From NCBI GenBank assembly GCA_026392325.1, contig JAPLCH010000094.1:5158-11410 (forward strand): a DNA stretch of 6,253 nt, written 5' to 3'. The DNA is from Solirubrobacterales bacterium. Its GTDB lineage: Bacteria > Actinomycetota > Thermoleophilia > Solirubrobacterales > Solirubrobacteraceae. Numbering within the stretch: position 1 is the first letter of the stretch; the number at the start of each line of letters is the position of its first letter. The translations under genes and the position numbers were made by a program. Under the pieces are notes generated by a model that saw only the letters and a program-made list of their open reading frames with translations, made no database searches and was not told where the DNA came from. Below are positions 1 to 5,773 of this stretch, one piece after another.

Positions 1-2394
1 GACCTGGTTGGGTGGCTCAACAGTGCTCACGTCCGCCACCTTGACCACCTGCAGGTCGGCAACAGGAATGATGTTGACCGTGTCAGTCGAGCTGGCCGGT
101 CCGGCTGCATAGTTGCCGGCCAAACTTGTCCCCTTGACATCGAAGGAAGAAAGCGTCGTTGCCACATCAGGCTTGAAGTTGATGGTGATCGTCACTGACA
201 CACCCATTGCCAATGTTCCTGGCAGGCAGGTCACCTTCGCGGGCTGCCCTGGGCTCTGGGAGAGAGTGCAATCAGCCTTCGTCACAGTCCCATCCGTTGA
301 GGTGACGCTGAACCCTGTGGCGCGCACGTCCTCGCTCAGCGGAATTGCTTCCATCACAAGAGACGGGTCAGTTGCTGTAGAGGGACCGTTGTTTGTGAAG
401 TCAGTACTCACCCCGACGACCTCGCCCGGAAGCACATCGGGCTTGTCCGCCGTTACTGAAACAGGAATCACGGACTGGCCTACACCCACAACCTGCGAGG
501 CGGTGGACGCATTGTTGGTCGGGTCCGAGTCAAGCGAATTGGTTACTGCCGCCGTATTGCTGACGGTCAAATTCGCTGGGTTGTTAAGGCTTGTCACCGA
601 CACGGTCAAGTTAGGGAATGAGGCTCCGGCGGCGATCGAATCAGAGCGCGTGCAGTGGACCAATCCGGCGACTATTGGGTCACAAGTCCAGCCCGTGCCA
701 GAAACGGTCGGCGAGGCCTGGAACGCGGTTGGCAGATTGTCGGTCACCTCGGTCAATCCTTCCGACGAGGCGGTCCCGATGTTCTTCACCGCAATTCGAT
801 AGCTGGCCGCAAGGCCGTTGGCGAAATGGGAGGAGCTGATCGTCTTTGTGATCGAAAGGTCAGGCATGTCAACTCGGATGTCAGCGCGAGGGCTGTTGGC
901 CGAGACTGGGGTTCCAAGCGTCTGAGCTGCGTAGTCAATGGAAGCGACATTGCTGATGATGCCCCCGCCTGGCGGCACGCTCGTGACCTTCACCCGGAAC
1001 TTGATCGTGTGGGTTTCTCCCGGGGCAATAAGTCCGCCAGTGGTTTGCGTTGCTCCGGATCCAAGCCGGACAGCCAGTGGTCCCGTCCCTCCGGCAGCTT
1101 CACCCCTGTCAGGGTCGCTTGAATCAGAGACGCCGGAACCGTCATAGGTGACTGAGCCCGGAACAAACTCGGTCCCGCTTGGCATTGACTTTTCGAGCAG
1201 CTCCGATGCGACAGCTCCATCGCCGCCCGTGTTCTTGATGGTAAGCGTGTACTCAAGCTCATTGCCAAGTCTGACTTCGCCGCCGTTCACATCACGCACG
1301 GTCTTCGTGACTTGAAGGTTGGGGGCGTAGAGCTCCGTCGCAAATGTGGCGACAATGGGCTGGTATCCCTCCCCGCTGGTCTTGACTCGGACAACGGCAG
1401 ATGTTGCACCGTTCGCAAGGACTCCATTTGCAGAGACGAGCTTCGCGTCAAAGCCCAAAGTGTTGCCATTGCTTGGAACCCTGCCAGAGGTTCCGACCCC
1501 ATAAGCCGAGATCCACGAGTTGAAGAAGTTCAAGTCAGGAGTTGCAGCGTCGGTCAACACGGTCGAGTCCACCTGGGCGTAATCGCCCTTGACTCCACGG
1601 TCGCCTTCGAAGGCAACAAGACCCACATCGCTCTGCACCGTTCCCGTTGCCGGTGTCTTGAAGCCCTTAATTGGAATGTCAATCAACCCGGTACCGCCGA
1701 CAGTTCTGTTTCCGTCGAAGACCGTCAGGTCCCGCAGCGGCTCACCCGGCGCCTGGTAGGCGACAACAAGCGACCAGCCTGCCCCCACATTCTTGCCCCC
1801 TGGGCGTGTTGCGATACCGCCAAGGGTGTAAGTGCCCGCTCCCATTGACTGCACTTGATCAGTCACATCGAGGAATGACCCGTAGCCGTAGTCGACGCTG
1901 GGCGCTGGGTCGTAGACCGTTGCAGTGATTGGCTCGTAGGCACCTCCCGGTCCCTTGAACTGCGCCGCCTTGGCTGTGGCGGCCGTCATACCGGCCGGAG
2001 CACTGGCAACCCAATAGAGGCCAGCAAACAGAACCGTTGCTCCAGCCGGAAGGTTCAGTTTCGCGCTTGATGAGTTGGCTGTTGACGGGTCCCCATCAAT
2101 GTCAATTTCCTTGGCAGTCCAGTTGTTGTTGTTAAGGAAGGGAAATGCGGTTCCCGCTCCTGTTGACGTGTCGTTCTGTGCAGCTGCACAGTTCTTTCCA
2201 CCAACCAGCGAGCCAGGGGCCGGATCACAGGTCATCAACGTGTTGGAAGCCATCGTGATGCTCCCCGGAGCTGAAGTACTGAACCTTGGTGCGAACGCCC
2301 GCTCCGCAAATGCGGACGGCGCGAGGGCAAGCAACGCAAGCATCGCTGCTGCGAGGGTTGCTGGGCGAAGGAAGGTGGTGGGGGTTGACGACAT
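1..2394 (-). CDS. Large secreted DUF11-repeat surface protein (partial, C-terminus off the left edge)
   Basis: The minus strand is open without a stop from an ATG at 2394 to base 1, giving 798 residues, with an in-frame TAA a few codons before the ATG. Residues 1-30 form a signal peptide: a short N-terminus with Arg10, a hydrophobic Ala/Leu core and an Ala-Phe-Ala cleavage site before Glu31. Residues ~50-350 form a beta-rich domain with LYW (~126-128), AGWSLVVAY (205-213) and LTVFDG (223-228), signatures I recall from secreted actinobacterial DUF11 proteins. Repeats of DUF11 / conserved repeat domain type (PF01345, TIGR01451) begin near residues 359 (NLQVTKTV), 512 (DLSITKTI), ~640 (divergent, DKPDVLPGE) and 780 (DLQVVKV, cut off). 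Each repeat has the family pattern: a K-T/V strand, then 'Y.i.v.N.G', then a 'P.g.' loop. These are Ig-like extracellular stalk or adhesion modules. No Shine-Dalgarno precedes the ATG. Export and family are confident; the ligand and the C-terminal anchor are unknown because the end is missing. Confidence 0.93.
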   Translation of the reverse strand, partial: MSSTPTTFLRPATLAAAMLALLALAPSAFAERAFAPRFSTSAPGSITMASNTLMTCDPAPGSLVGGKNCAAAQNDTSTGAGTAFPFLNNNNWTAKEIDIDGDPSTANSSSAKLNLPAGATVLFAGLYWVASAPAGMTAATAKAAQFKGPGGAYEPITATVYDPAPSVDYGYGSFLDVTDQVQSMGAGTYTLGGIATRPGGKNVGAGWSLVVAYQAPGEPLRDLTVFDGNRTVGGTGLIDIPIKGFKTPATGTVQSDVGLVAFEGDRGVKGDYAQVDSTVLTDAATPDLNFFNSWISAYGVGTSGRVPSNGNTLGFDAKLVSANGVLANGATSAVVRVKTSGEGYQPIVATFATELYAPNLQVTKTVRDVNGGEVRLGNELEYTLTIKNTGGDGAVASELLEKSMPSGTEFVPGSVTYDGSGVSDSSDPDRGEAAGGTGPLAVRLGSGATQTTGGLIAPGETHTIKFRVKVTSVPPGGGIISNVASIDYAAQTLGTPVSANSPRADIRVDMPDLSITKTISSSHFANGLAASYRIAVKNIGTASSEGLTEVTDNLPTAFQASPTVSGTGWTCDPIVAGLVHCTRSDSIAAGASFPNLTVSVTSLNNPANLTVSNTAAVTNSLDSDPTNNASTASQVVGVGQSVIPVSVTADKPDVLPGEVVGVSTDFTNNGPSTATDPSLVMEAIPLSEDVRATGFSVTSTDGTVTKADCTLSQSPGQPAKVTCLPGTLAMGVSVTITINFKPDVATTLSSFDVKGTSLAGNYAAGPASSTDTVNIIPVADLQVVKVADVSTVEPPNQV

Positions 2395-2504
2395 CAGAAA
2401 AGGTTAAAGGCGTTCGATCGGGGGATACGCCAGTTCGAATTGAACCTTACGCAACGCAATTCTGCAAATCCGCAATTGAGGCTTCCGGCCGTCATGATTG
2501 ACCT
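2395..2504. promoter_or_regulatory. Divergent intergenic spacer between surface-protein gene and oxidoreductase gene
   Basis: This 110-bp stretch must hold the promoters of both divergent genes. It is AT-richer than its flanks. It contains four copies of a YGCAA motif (2450-2454, 2455-2459, 2463-2467, 2471-2475). Two of these extend to a direct repeat CGCAATT (2455-2461 and 2471-2477), 16 bp apart start to start. It also holds an imperfect palindrome GTTC-N5-GAAC at 2433-2445. Neither start codon has a good Shine-Dalgarno. CATGAT at 2493-2498 lies six bases before the GTG at 2505 and could be a -10 for a leaderless message, but I see no convincing -35 at the right distance. The exact promoter elements remain unassigned. 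Confidence 0.5.
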
Positions 2505-3773
2505 GTGAGCAAGTCAGAGCAAAAGCATGTCGTAGTCGTGGGCGCCGGCCTTGCTGGGTTGGCCGCCGCGAAGGCGATCGCCAACCATGGAACCCGCGTA
2601 ACCGTTTTGGAAGCCGACAACCGACCAGGCGGTCGAGTCTGGACTGACGAGGTTGACGGATTCCTGATCGACCATGGGTTCCAGGTTGTCCTCGACTCCT
2701 ATCCGGAGCTTGAGCGCCATTTTGACCGCAACCTGCTTGGCCTCTATGCGTTTGAGCCCGGCGCTCTCGTACGTCGCAACGGCGCGTTCCTGCGTCTCGC
2801 AGACCCACTCCGCAGGCCAGCCAGCGCACCAAAGATGCTCAGTGGTGGACTTGTCCGTCCAAAAGACATTCCGGCGGTGCTTCGCCTCCTGCGCAGTGCT
2901 CGCAACATGGCCGCCGGATCACCGGAGTCAGACAACGCAACCGTCCTTGAAGCCCTTGAGCACGCTGGCGTAAGCACCTCGATGCTCGAGTCTTTCTGGC
3001 GCCCGTTTCTTGCCGGCATCACGCTTGACCCACACCTTCAGACCAGCGCCCGTTTTCTGGACTTCGTGCTCGACAACTTCTCTAAGGGCTTCGCGACTGT
3101 TCCCGGCGACGGAATGCGACGCCTGCCACAGCTTTTGCTCGGCAGCCTTCCGATTGACACCGTCCAGCTGAACGCCAGAGTCCAAGCCGTGGAAAAGGGC
3201 CGCGTCAAAGTTAAGGGTGCGGGTTGGGTTGAAGCCGACGCTGTTGTGGTCGCAACAGATGGCCGACGCGCTTCACGCCTTGTGGAAGGAATTCACGAAC
3301 CGGAGTGGAGTCGGGTTGGACAGATTGCCTTTGATGCAGGTGCTTGGCCGCCGCACACGGATCCCGTCCTCGTTCTTGACGGTGAGAACTCGGGGCCAGT
3401 CAACAACCTTCAGGTGATGTCCGCAGTTGCTCCCGGGTACGCACCTACAGGCCGGTCGCTGATCACATGCTCGATTCTTGAGCCGGATCTTCACCCGGAC
3501 GACGACCAGCTTGATGTTGCAGTTCGCGGCCAGCTTGCACAGTGGTACGGGCCGCAGGTCAACGATTGGCGGACTTTGAGGATTGATCGCATCAAGCGCG
3601 CACTTCCGACGCAGCCCGTTGGTTCACTTGACCCGATGGAGCGTCCACTCCGCCAGAAGTCATGGCTGTGGGTCGCCGGAGATCACCGGGCGACAGCGTC
3701 CATTGAGGGCGCTCTCTCCAGCGGACGTCATGCGGGCGAGCAGGTAGTGGCGGCCCTCTCCGAACTGGACTGA
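2505..3773 (+). CDS. FAD-dependent oxidoreductase, amine oxidase / phytoene-desaturase-like
   Basis: This 422-residue flavoprotein belongs to the amino_oxidase (PF01593) fold group. Residues 8-36 form the dinucleotide-binding beta-alpha-beta unit, with GAGLAG at 13-18 and Glu36 ending strand 2, where it would bind the FAD ribose. The second flavin motif RPGGRVW follows at 40-46. Residues 54-100 (LIDHGFQVVLDSYPE, then LADP) and 164-204 (FWRPFLAGI, then VPGDGM) resemble the phytoene-dehydrogenase-like subgroup. The C-terminal FAD motif is AGDHRATASIEGA at 391-403. No signal peptide or membrane segment is seen, so it should be cytosolic. The GTG at 2505 is the first possible start after an in-frame TGA at 2499, and it places the Rossmann strand at the expected distance. 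Length is typical of the group. The MOSC gene starts one base after its stop. Substrate cannot be deduced: carotenoid, porphyrinogen and amine oxidation all occur in related families. Confidence 0.9.
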   Translation: MSKSEQKHVVVVGAGLAGLAAAKAIANHGTRVTVLEADNRPGGRVWTDEVDGFLIDHGFQVVLDSYPELERHFDRNLLGLYAFEPGALVRRNGAFLRLADPLRRPASAPKMLSGGLVRPKDIPAVLRLLRSARNMAAGSPESDNATVLEALEHAGVSTSMLESFWRPFLAGITLDPHLQTSARFLDFVLDNFSKGFATVPGDGMRRLPQLLLGSLPIDTVQLNARVQAVEKGRVKVKGAGWVEADAVVVATDGRRASRLVEGIHEPEWSRVGQIAFDAGAWPPHTDPVLVLDGENSGPVNNLQVMSAVAPGYAPTGRSLITCSILEPDLHPDDDQLDVAVRGQLAQWYGPQVNDWRTLRIDRIKRALPTQPVGSLDPMERPLRQKSWLWVAGDHRATASIEGALSSGRHAGEQVVAALSELD

Positions 3774-3774
3774 C

Positions 3775-4224
3775 ATGGCGGGTCGCGTTGAACTGGTCAC
3801 CGTTGTGGAGGAATCCGGTGATGACCCAACGGTGCTTGCAGAGGTTGAAGCGATCACTGGACGCGGTCTCGTCGGAGACCGCTACCTGCTGGATGAACCA
3901 GGACCTCACTCGGATTCAAACCTCACGCTGATCGAGCGCGATGCACACGAGCACTTGGAGCATGAAGGTCTTGCAGTTGAAGAACCGTTTCTTCGCCGCA
4001 ATCTCGTCGTCACTGGAATTGAGCTCAATCCGCTTGTCGGTAAGGAGTTCACGATTGGCAATGTCCTCTGCCGTGGCACCGAGCTCTGCCATCCCTGCCA
4101 TTACCTTGAATCGATCACCAAGCCGGGCGTCCTGAAGGCAATGGTGATGCGTGGCGGAATCCGCGCAGAGATCCTGCGCGGTGGCGTGATCCGAACCGGT
4201 GACGAAATCACCGTGCTCAACTGA
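3775..4224 (+). CDS. MOSC domain-containing protein
   Basis: The 149-residue product is essentially a single MOSC domain, the module found at the C-terminus of molybdenum-cofactor sulfurases and in mARC and YiiM proteins. Visible family marks are GRGLVGDRY (29-37), NLTLIE (49-54), FLRRNLVVTG (72-81), the stretch LNPLVGKEFTIGNVL (84-98), a cysteine pair CHPC (105-108) and RGGIRAEILRGGVI (126-139). MOSC proteins bind or modify molybdenum cofactor or handle sulfur carried on a conserved cysteine; Cys105 or Cys108 is the likely candidate here, by inference. No beta-barrel, ferredoxin or cysteine-desulfurase domain is attached. The ATG sits one base after the stop of the upstream FAD gene, so translation is probably coupled and the two genes co-transcribed. 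It ends nine bases from the end of a convergent gene. Its molecular substrate is unknown. Confidence 0.88.
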   Translation: MAGRVELVTVVEESGDDPTVLAEVEAITGRGLVGDRYLLDEPGPHSDSNLTLIERDAHEHLEHEGLAVEEPFLRRNLVVTGIELNPLVGKEFTIGNVLCRGTELCHPCHYLESITKPGVLKAMVMRGGIRAEILRGGVIRTGDEITVLN

Positions 4225-4233
4225 AACGCTGGC
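4225..4233. other. Nine-base convergent gene junction
   Basis: The MOSC stop on the plus strand and the zinc-ribbon gene stop on the minus strand are only nine bases apart. There is no hairpin plus T-run in the gap or just beside it, so transcripts of the two strands probably overlap at their 3' ends. Confidence 0.6.
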
Positions 4234-4566
4234 TCAGACCTCGAACTCCCTGCCGCAGTGCTGGCAGACGGTTGCCTTGTTTCTGACCATCCCACGGCAG
4301 TAGGGACACCAGTACCTGCGTCCAACAAGGCCGCCAAGCAGTGAGCTGACGAAACCAACCCAGAAGAAGACCTGGGTCCCCGTGCTTCCAAACCCTGCGA
4401 TGGTCGCGAGGAAGATGAAGAGCAGTCCAAAAAGCAGTGCTCCGCCCCAGTATCGGAAAGACATGATGTTCTCCCAGTGAACGGAGACCTTCCCTGATTC
4501 ATCAGGCTCAGGTGGCAGGGGATGAAACCCATTTCCGCCCCCGTTGTCGTTTCCTTCGTTGAGCAC
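4234..4566 (-). CDS. Small membrane protein with two helices and a C-terminal zinc ribbon
   Basis: The 110-residue product has a hydrophilic Gly/Asn/Pro-rich N-terminus (1-33), two hydrophobic segments (~40-58 and ~64-82) and a C-terminal zinc ribbon with CPYC at 87-90 and CQHC at 101-104. It is probably an inner-membrane protein with a metal-binding cytoplasmic tail. I do not recognise a named family and give no function. The start is debatable. GTG at 4566 gives the full length and follows an in-frame TGA with only four sense codons between; a GGGAG directly abuts it, too close to act as a Shine-Dalgarno. However, a -35/-10 pair upstream would place the transcript start at the GTG itself, fitting a leaderless mRNA. 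The alternative is ATG at 4464 (Met35), which has GGGAG six bases before it and keeps both helices and the ribbon (76 residues). I prefer the GTG because residues 1-33 look like an ordinary coding tail. Confidence 0.78.
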   Translation of the reverse strand: MLNEGNDNGGGNGFHPLPPEPDESGKVSVHWENIMSFRYWGGALLFGLLFIFLATIAGFGSTGTQVFFWVGFVSSLLGGLVGRRYWCPYCRGMVRNKATVCQHCGREFEV

Positions 4567-4572
4567 CTCCCA

Positions 4573-4601
4573 AGTATCTCACCTAAACGGCGCAACTTCA
4601 A
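4573..4601 (-). promoter_or_regulatory. Candidate sigma70-type promoter for a leaderless zinc-ribbon membrane gene
   Basis: On the minus strand TTGAAG (4601-4596) and GATACT (4578-4573) are separated by exactly 17 bases; each matches four of six consensus positions. The expected transcription start, about seven bases after the -10, falls on the GTG at 4566. The spacing is better than the hexamer matches, so this is suggestive only. Confidence 0.42.
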
Positions 4602-4604
4602 AAC

Positions 4605-4624
4605 CGGCTGTTCGGGGAGAGCCG
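4605..4624 (-). terminator. Weak candidate terminator hairpin after the redoxin gene
   Basis: Reading the minus strand, CGGCT (4624-4620) and AGCCG (4609-4605) form a five-base-pair stem with a ten-base loop, followed by GTTTTG. It lies 12 bases past the redoxin stop. The stem is short and the T-run has only four bases, so termination may be partial. The TTTTG after the stem runs into the candidate -35 of the next gene. Confidence 0.25.
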
Positions 4625-4636
4625 CTGGCTGGTGGT

Positions 4637-5218
4637 CTAGCCGAAGTAGTCCGGCGCTTTTCCGGGCTTCCACTTGATGTTGCATCCCATTGACGGCGTC
4701 TGCACATCTGGTGCCGGCAGACCACTCAGGAGAGGCTCCACCGCTGCCAGAAGGTCAGCTCCGGTCACGTCCTCGCCGTTACCCGGGCGAGCGGAATCAA
4801 ACCGTCCCCGATATGCCAGGCGACGCTCTGAGTCAAAGACGAAGAAGTCCGGGGTGCAGGCAGCCCGGTACGCGAGTGCAACTGTCTGGTCAGCATCGAA
4901 GAGGTACGGGAAGCGGTATCCCCGGAGCGTAATCTCATCCGCCATCGCATCGGGCGAATCAGCCGGATAGTTATCGGCATCATTTGAGTTGATCGCGACG
5001 ACAGCAGCCCCACGCTCAACCAGCTCGTTGCCTACTTGGGCGAACTGGTCTGCAATCAGCTTCACGTACGGGCAGTGGTTGCAGATGAAAGCAACTACCA
5101 GCGCCTTGCTGCTCCCTGCGACCGAATCCAAGCTGTGCAAAACCCCGTCCGGGTCGGCCAGCTCAAAGCTGGGAGCCTTTGTCCCAATTGGGAGCATTGT
5201 GGATTCGACGGCGACCAT
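4637..5218 (-). CDS. Peroxiredoxin-like thioredoxin-fold protein (FICNHCPYVK family)
   Basis: The 193-residue product is an AhpC/TSA-Redoxin type thioredoxin-fold protein of the PRX-like 1 kind. Residues 9-30 carry the family opening (LPIGTKAPSFEL, then DGVLHSL). The active site after the first core strand is CNHC at 46-49 within FICNHCPYV, a hallmark of this family. The cis-proline loop is CTPD at 121-124 (Pro123), followed by FFVFD and the YRGRFD strand. The C-terminal family tail MGCNIKWKPG at 177-186 contains an extra cysteine, Cys179. It should act as a cytosolic thiol-disulfide oxidoreductase or peroxidase-like protein; no signal peptide is visible. ATG at 5218 is the chosen start; Met8 (5197) is possible, but homologues usually carry a few residues before LPxGTxAP. 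A GATAAT box lies just upstream. Length is typical of the family. The physiological substrate is not known. Confidence 0.9.
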   Translation of the reverse strand: MVAVESTMLPIGTKAPSFELADPDGVLHSLDSVAGSSKALVVAFICNHCPYVKLIADQFAQVGNELVERGAAVVAINSNDADNYPADSPDAMADEITLRGYRFPYLFDADQTVALAYRAACTPDFFVFDSERRLAYRGRFDSARPGNGEDVTGADLLAAVEPLLSGLPAPDVQTPSMGCNIKWKPGKAPDYFG

Positions 5219-5302
5219 CAGGACACCAGATTATCGGGGAGTCAGATCCACGCATCAGAGGCCGTCTACCTGATGCATGAGAGACCCATTTGACAACCAG
5301 AC
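5219..5302. promoter_or_regulatory. Divergent spacer between redoxin gene and CxxC-protein gene
   Basis: The spacer must supply promoters in both directions. On the minus strand GATAAT (5235-5230) matches five of six -10 positions and lies 11 bases before the redoxin ATG. The base 17 further upstream starts CTGATG, a weak -35. On the plus strand a perfect TTGACA lies at 5290-5295, described separately. An inverted repeat occupies 5252-5276. Confidence 0.5.
5252..5276. repeat. Inverted repeat GCATCAG-N11-CTGATGC, candidate operator
   Basis: Perfect seven-base arms at 5252-5258 and 5270-5276 are separated by 11 bases, so arm centres are 18 bp apart, roughly two helical turns. The left arm covers the weak -35 of the redoxin promoter (CTGATG on the minus strand), the position of a typical repressor site. 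It lies well outside both coding regions. It could instead form a hairpin in a long transcript. Confidence 0.42.
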
Positions 5303-5317
5303 ATGCCGTGCTGTGAT
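5290..5317 (+). promoter_or_regulatory. Candidate sigma70-type promoter for the CxxC-protein gene
   Basis: A perfect TTGACA (5290-5295) is followed after 16 bases by TGTGAT (5312-5317), which matches four of six -10 positions. The predicted start near 5324 lies downstream of the first in-frame ATG at 5303. If the promoter is real, translation must begin at a later codon. Confidence 0.4.
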
Positions 5318-5752
5318 TCGCAACGGGCGCACCTGATGGCCCGGATGACGATGGCCTACACCGAAGCGCTGAGGGAAGCAGGAACAACGATGTGTGACCT
5401 TGAGCTGGACGATGGAGGCATCGGCAACCGCGAGTTGACCGTGAGCTTCATTCCATCGGGCTCTGGCACACCAGAGGCAGTCGACACGCTCCTCGAGTGG
5501 GCTGCTGTGGCCGGATGCTGTCGAGTCTGGCTTCCGGATCGAGTGGTTGAGCTTGACGCCGGACTTGTTCCCCACCCAGACGACCTTGAAGCTGCGGAGT
5601 GTCCTGTGTGCGGGGTCATTCCCTTTGACCACACCTCAGCTGATGATGTGGCCAAGTCACGAACGCGTGGGCTGCGTCCGCGGCTCTGTCCCGTCTGCTC
5701 CTCTCGTGTGCCGGAGCGGCGTCAGGTCAGCGCCCGGCCGCTTGCCTTCTGA
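5303..5752 (+). CDS. Hypothetical protein with two CxxC pairs (probable zinc ribbon)
   Basis: I do not recognise this protein. The longest reading has 149 residues; in that numbering CPVC occurs at 100-103 and again at 129-132, about 25 residues apart, consistent with a four-cysteine zinc-ribbon at the C-terminus. Before it lie a hydrophilic acidic segment (ELDDGG, ~34-39), a predicted helix (DTLLEWAAVAGCC) and a strand (VWLPDRVVEL). No signal peptide or membrane segment is seen. The start is uncertain. ATG 5303 lies upstream of the transcription start predicted from the TTGACA promoter; ATGs at 5336, 5345 and 5351 are possible. ATG 5390 (residue 30) has AGGA six bases before it and would give 120 residues. 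The gene is divergent from the redoxin gene and ends 21 bases from the end of metW. It is likely real: the frame is open throughout, composition is coding-like and the cysteine pairs are ordered, but the N-terminus should be treated as unresolved. Confidence 0.7.
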   Translation: MPCCDSQRAHLMARMTMAYTEALREAGTTMCDLELDDGGIGNRELTVSFIPSGSGTPEAVDTLLEWAAVAGCCRVWLPDRVVELDAGLVPHPDDLEAAECPVCGVIPFDHTSADDVAKSRTRGLRPRLCPVCSSRVPERRQVSARPLAF

Positions 5753-5773
5753 GCTCTAGCGACCGGAGGAAGT
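5753..5773. other. Short convergent junction before metW
   Basis: Twenty-one bases separate the two convergent stop codons. I see no hairpin with a T-run here, so no intrinsic terminator is called on either strand. Confidence 0.5.

Noticed and set aside
113..802. A 229-codon plus-strand open frame antisense to the surface protein.
   Set aside because: It lies entirely inside the minus-strand DUF11 gene, has no recognisable domain, and its composition is what the complement of Thr/Val/Ser-rich repeats would give.
1312..1848. A 178-codon plus-strand open frame.
   Set aside because: It is antisense to the continuous surface-protein frame, including its N-terminal domain, and shows no protein-like motif.
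2121..2133. A GTT run (four Asn codons on the minus strand) resembling a microsatellite.
   Set aside because: Only four units, in frame within the surface-protein domain; not a meaningful repeat expansion.
2494..2507. A tiny four-codon frame (ATG ATT GAC CTG TGA) whose stop overlaps the GTG start of the oxidoreductase.
   Set aside because: It could be a coupling leader, but it has no Shine-Dalgarno and is short enough to be chance.
2404..2832. A 142-codon minus-strand open frame overlapping the oxidoreductase start.
   Set aside because: It is Arg-rich, runs antisense to the Rossmann FAD-binding region and covers the divergent spacer; a shadow frame.
4101..4685. A 194-codon minus-strand open frame spanning the MOSC end, zinc-ribbon gene and spacer.
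   Set aside because: It conflicts with two better-supported genes and has a low-complexity Ser/Arg composition with no motif.
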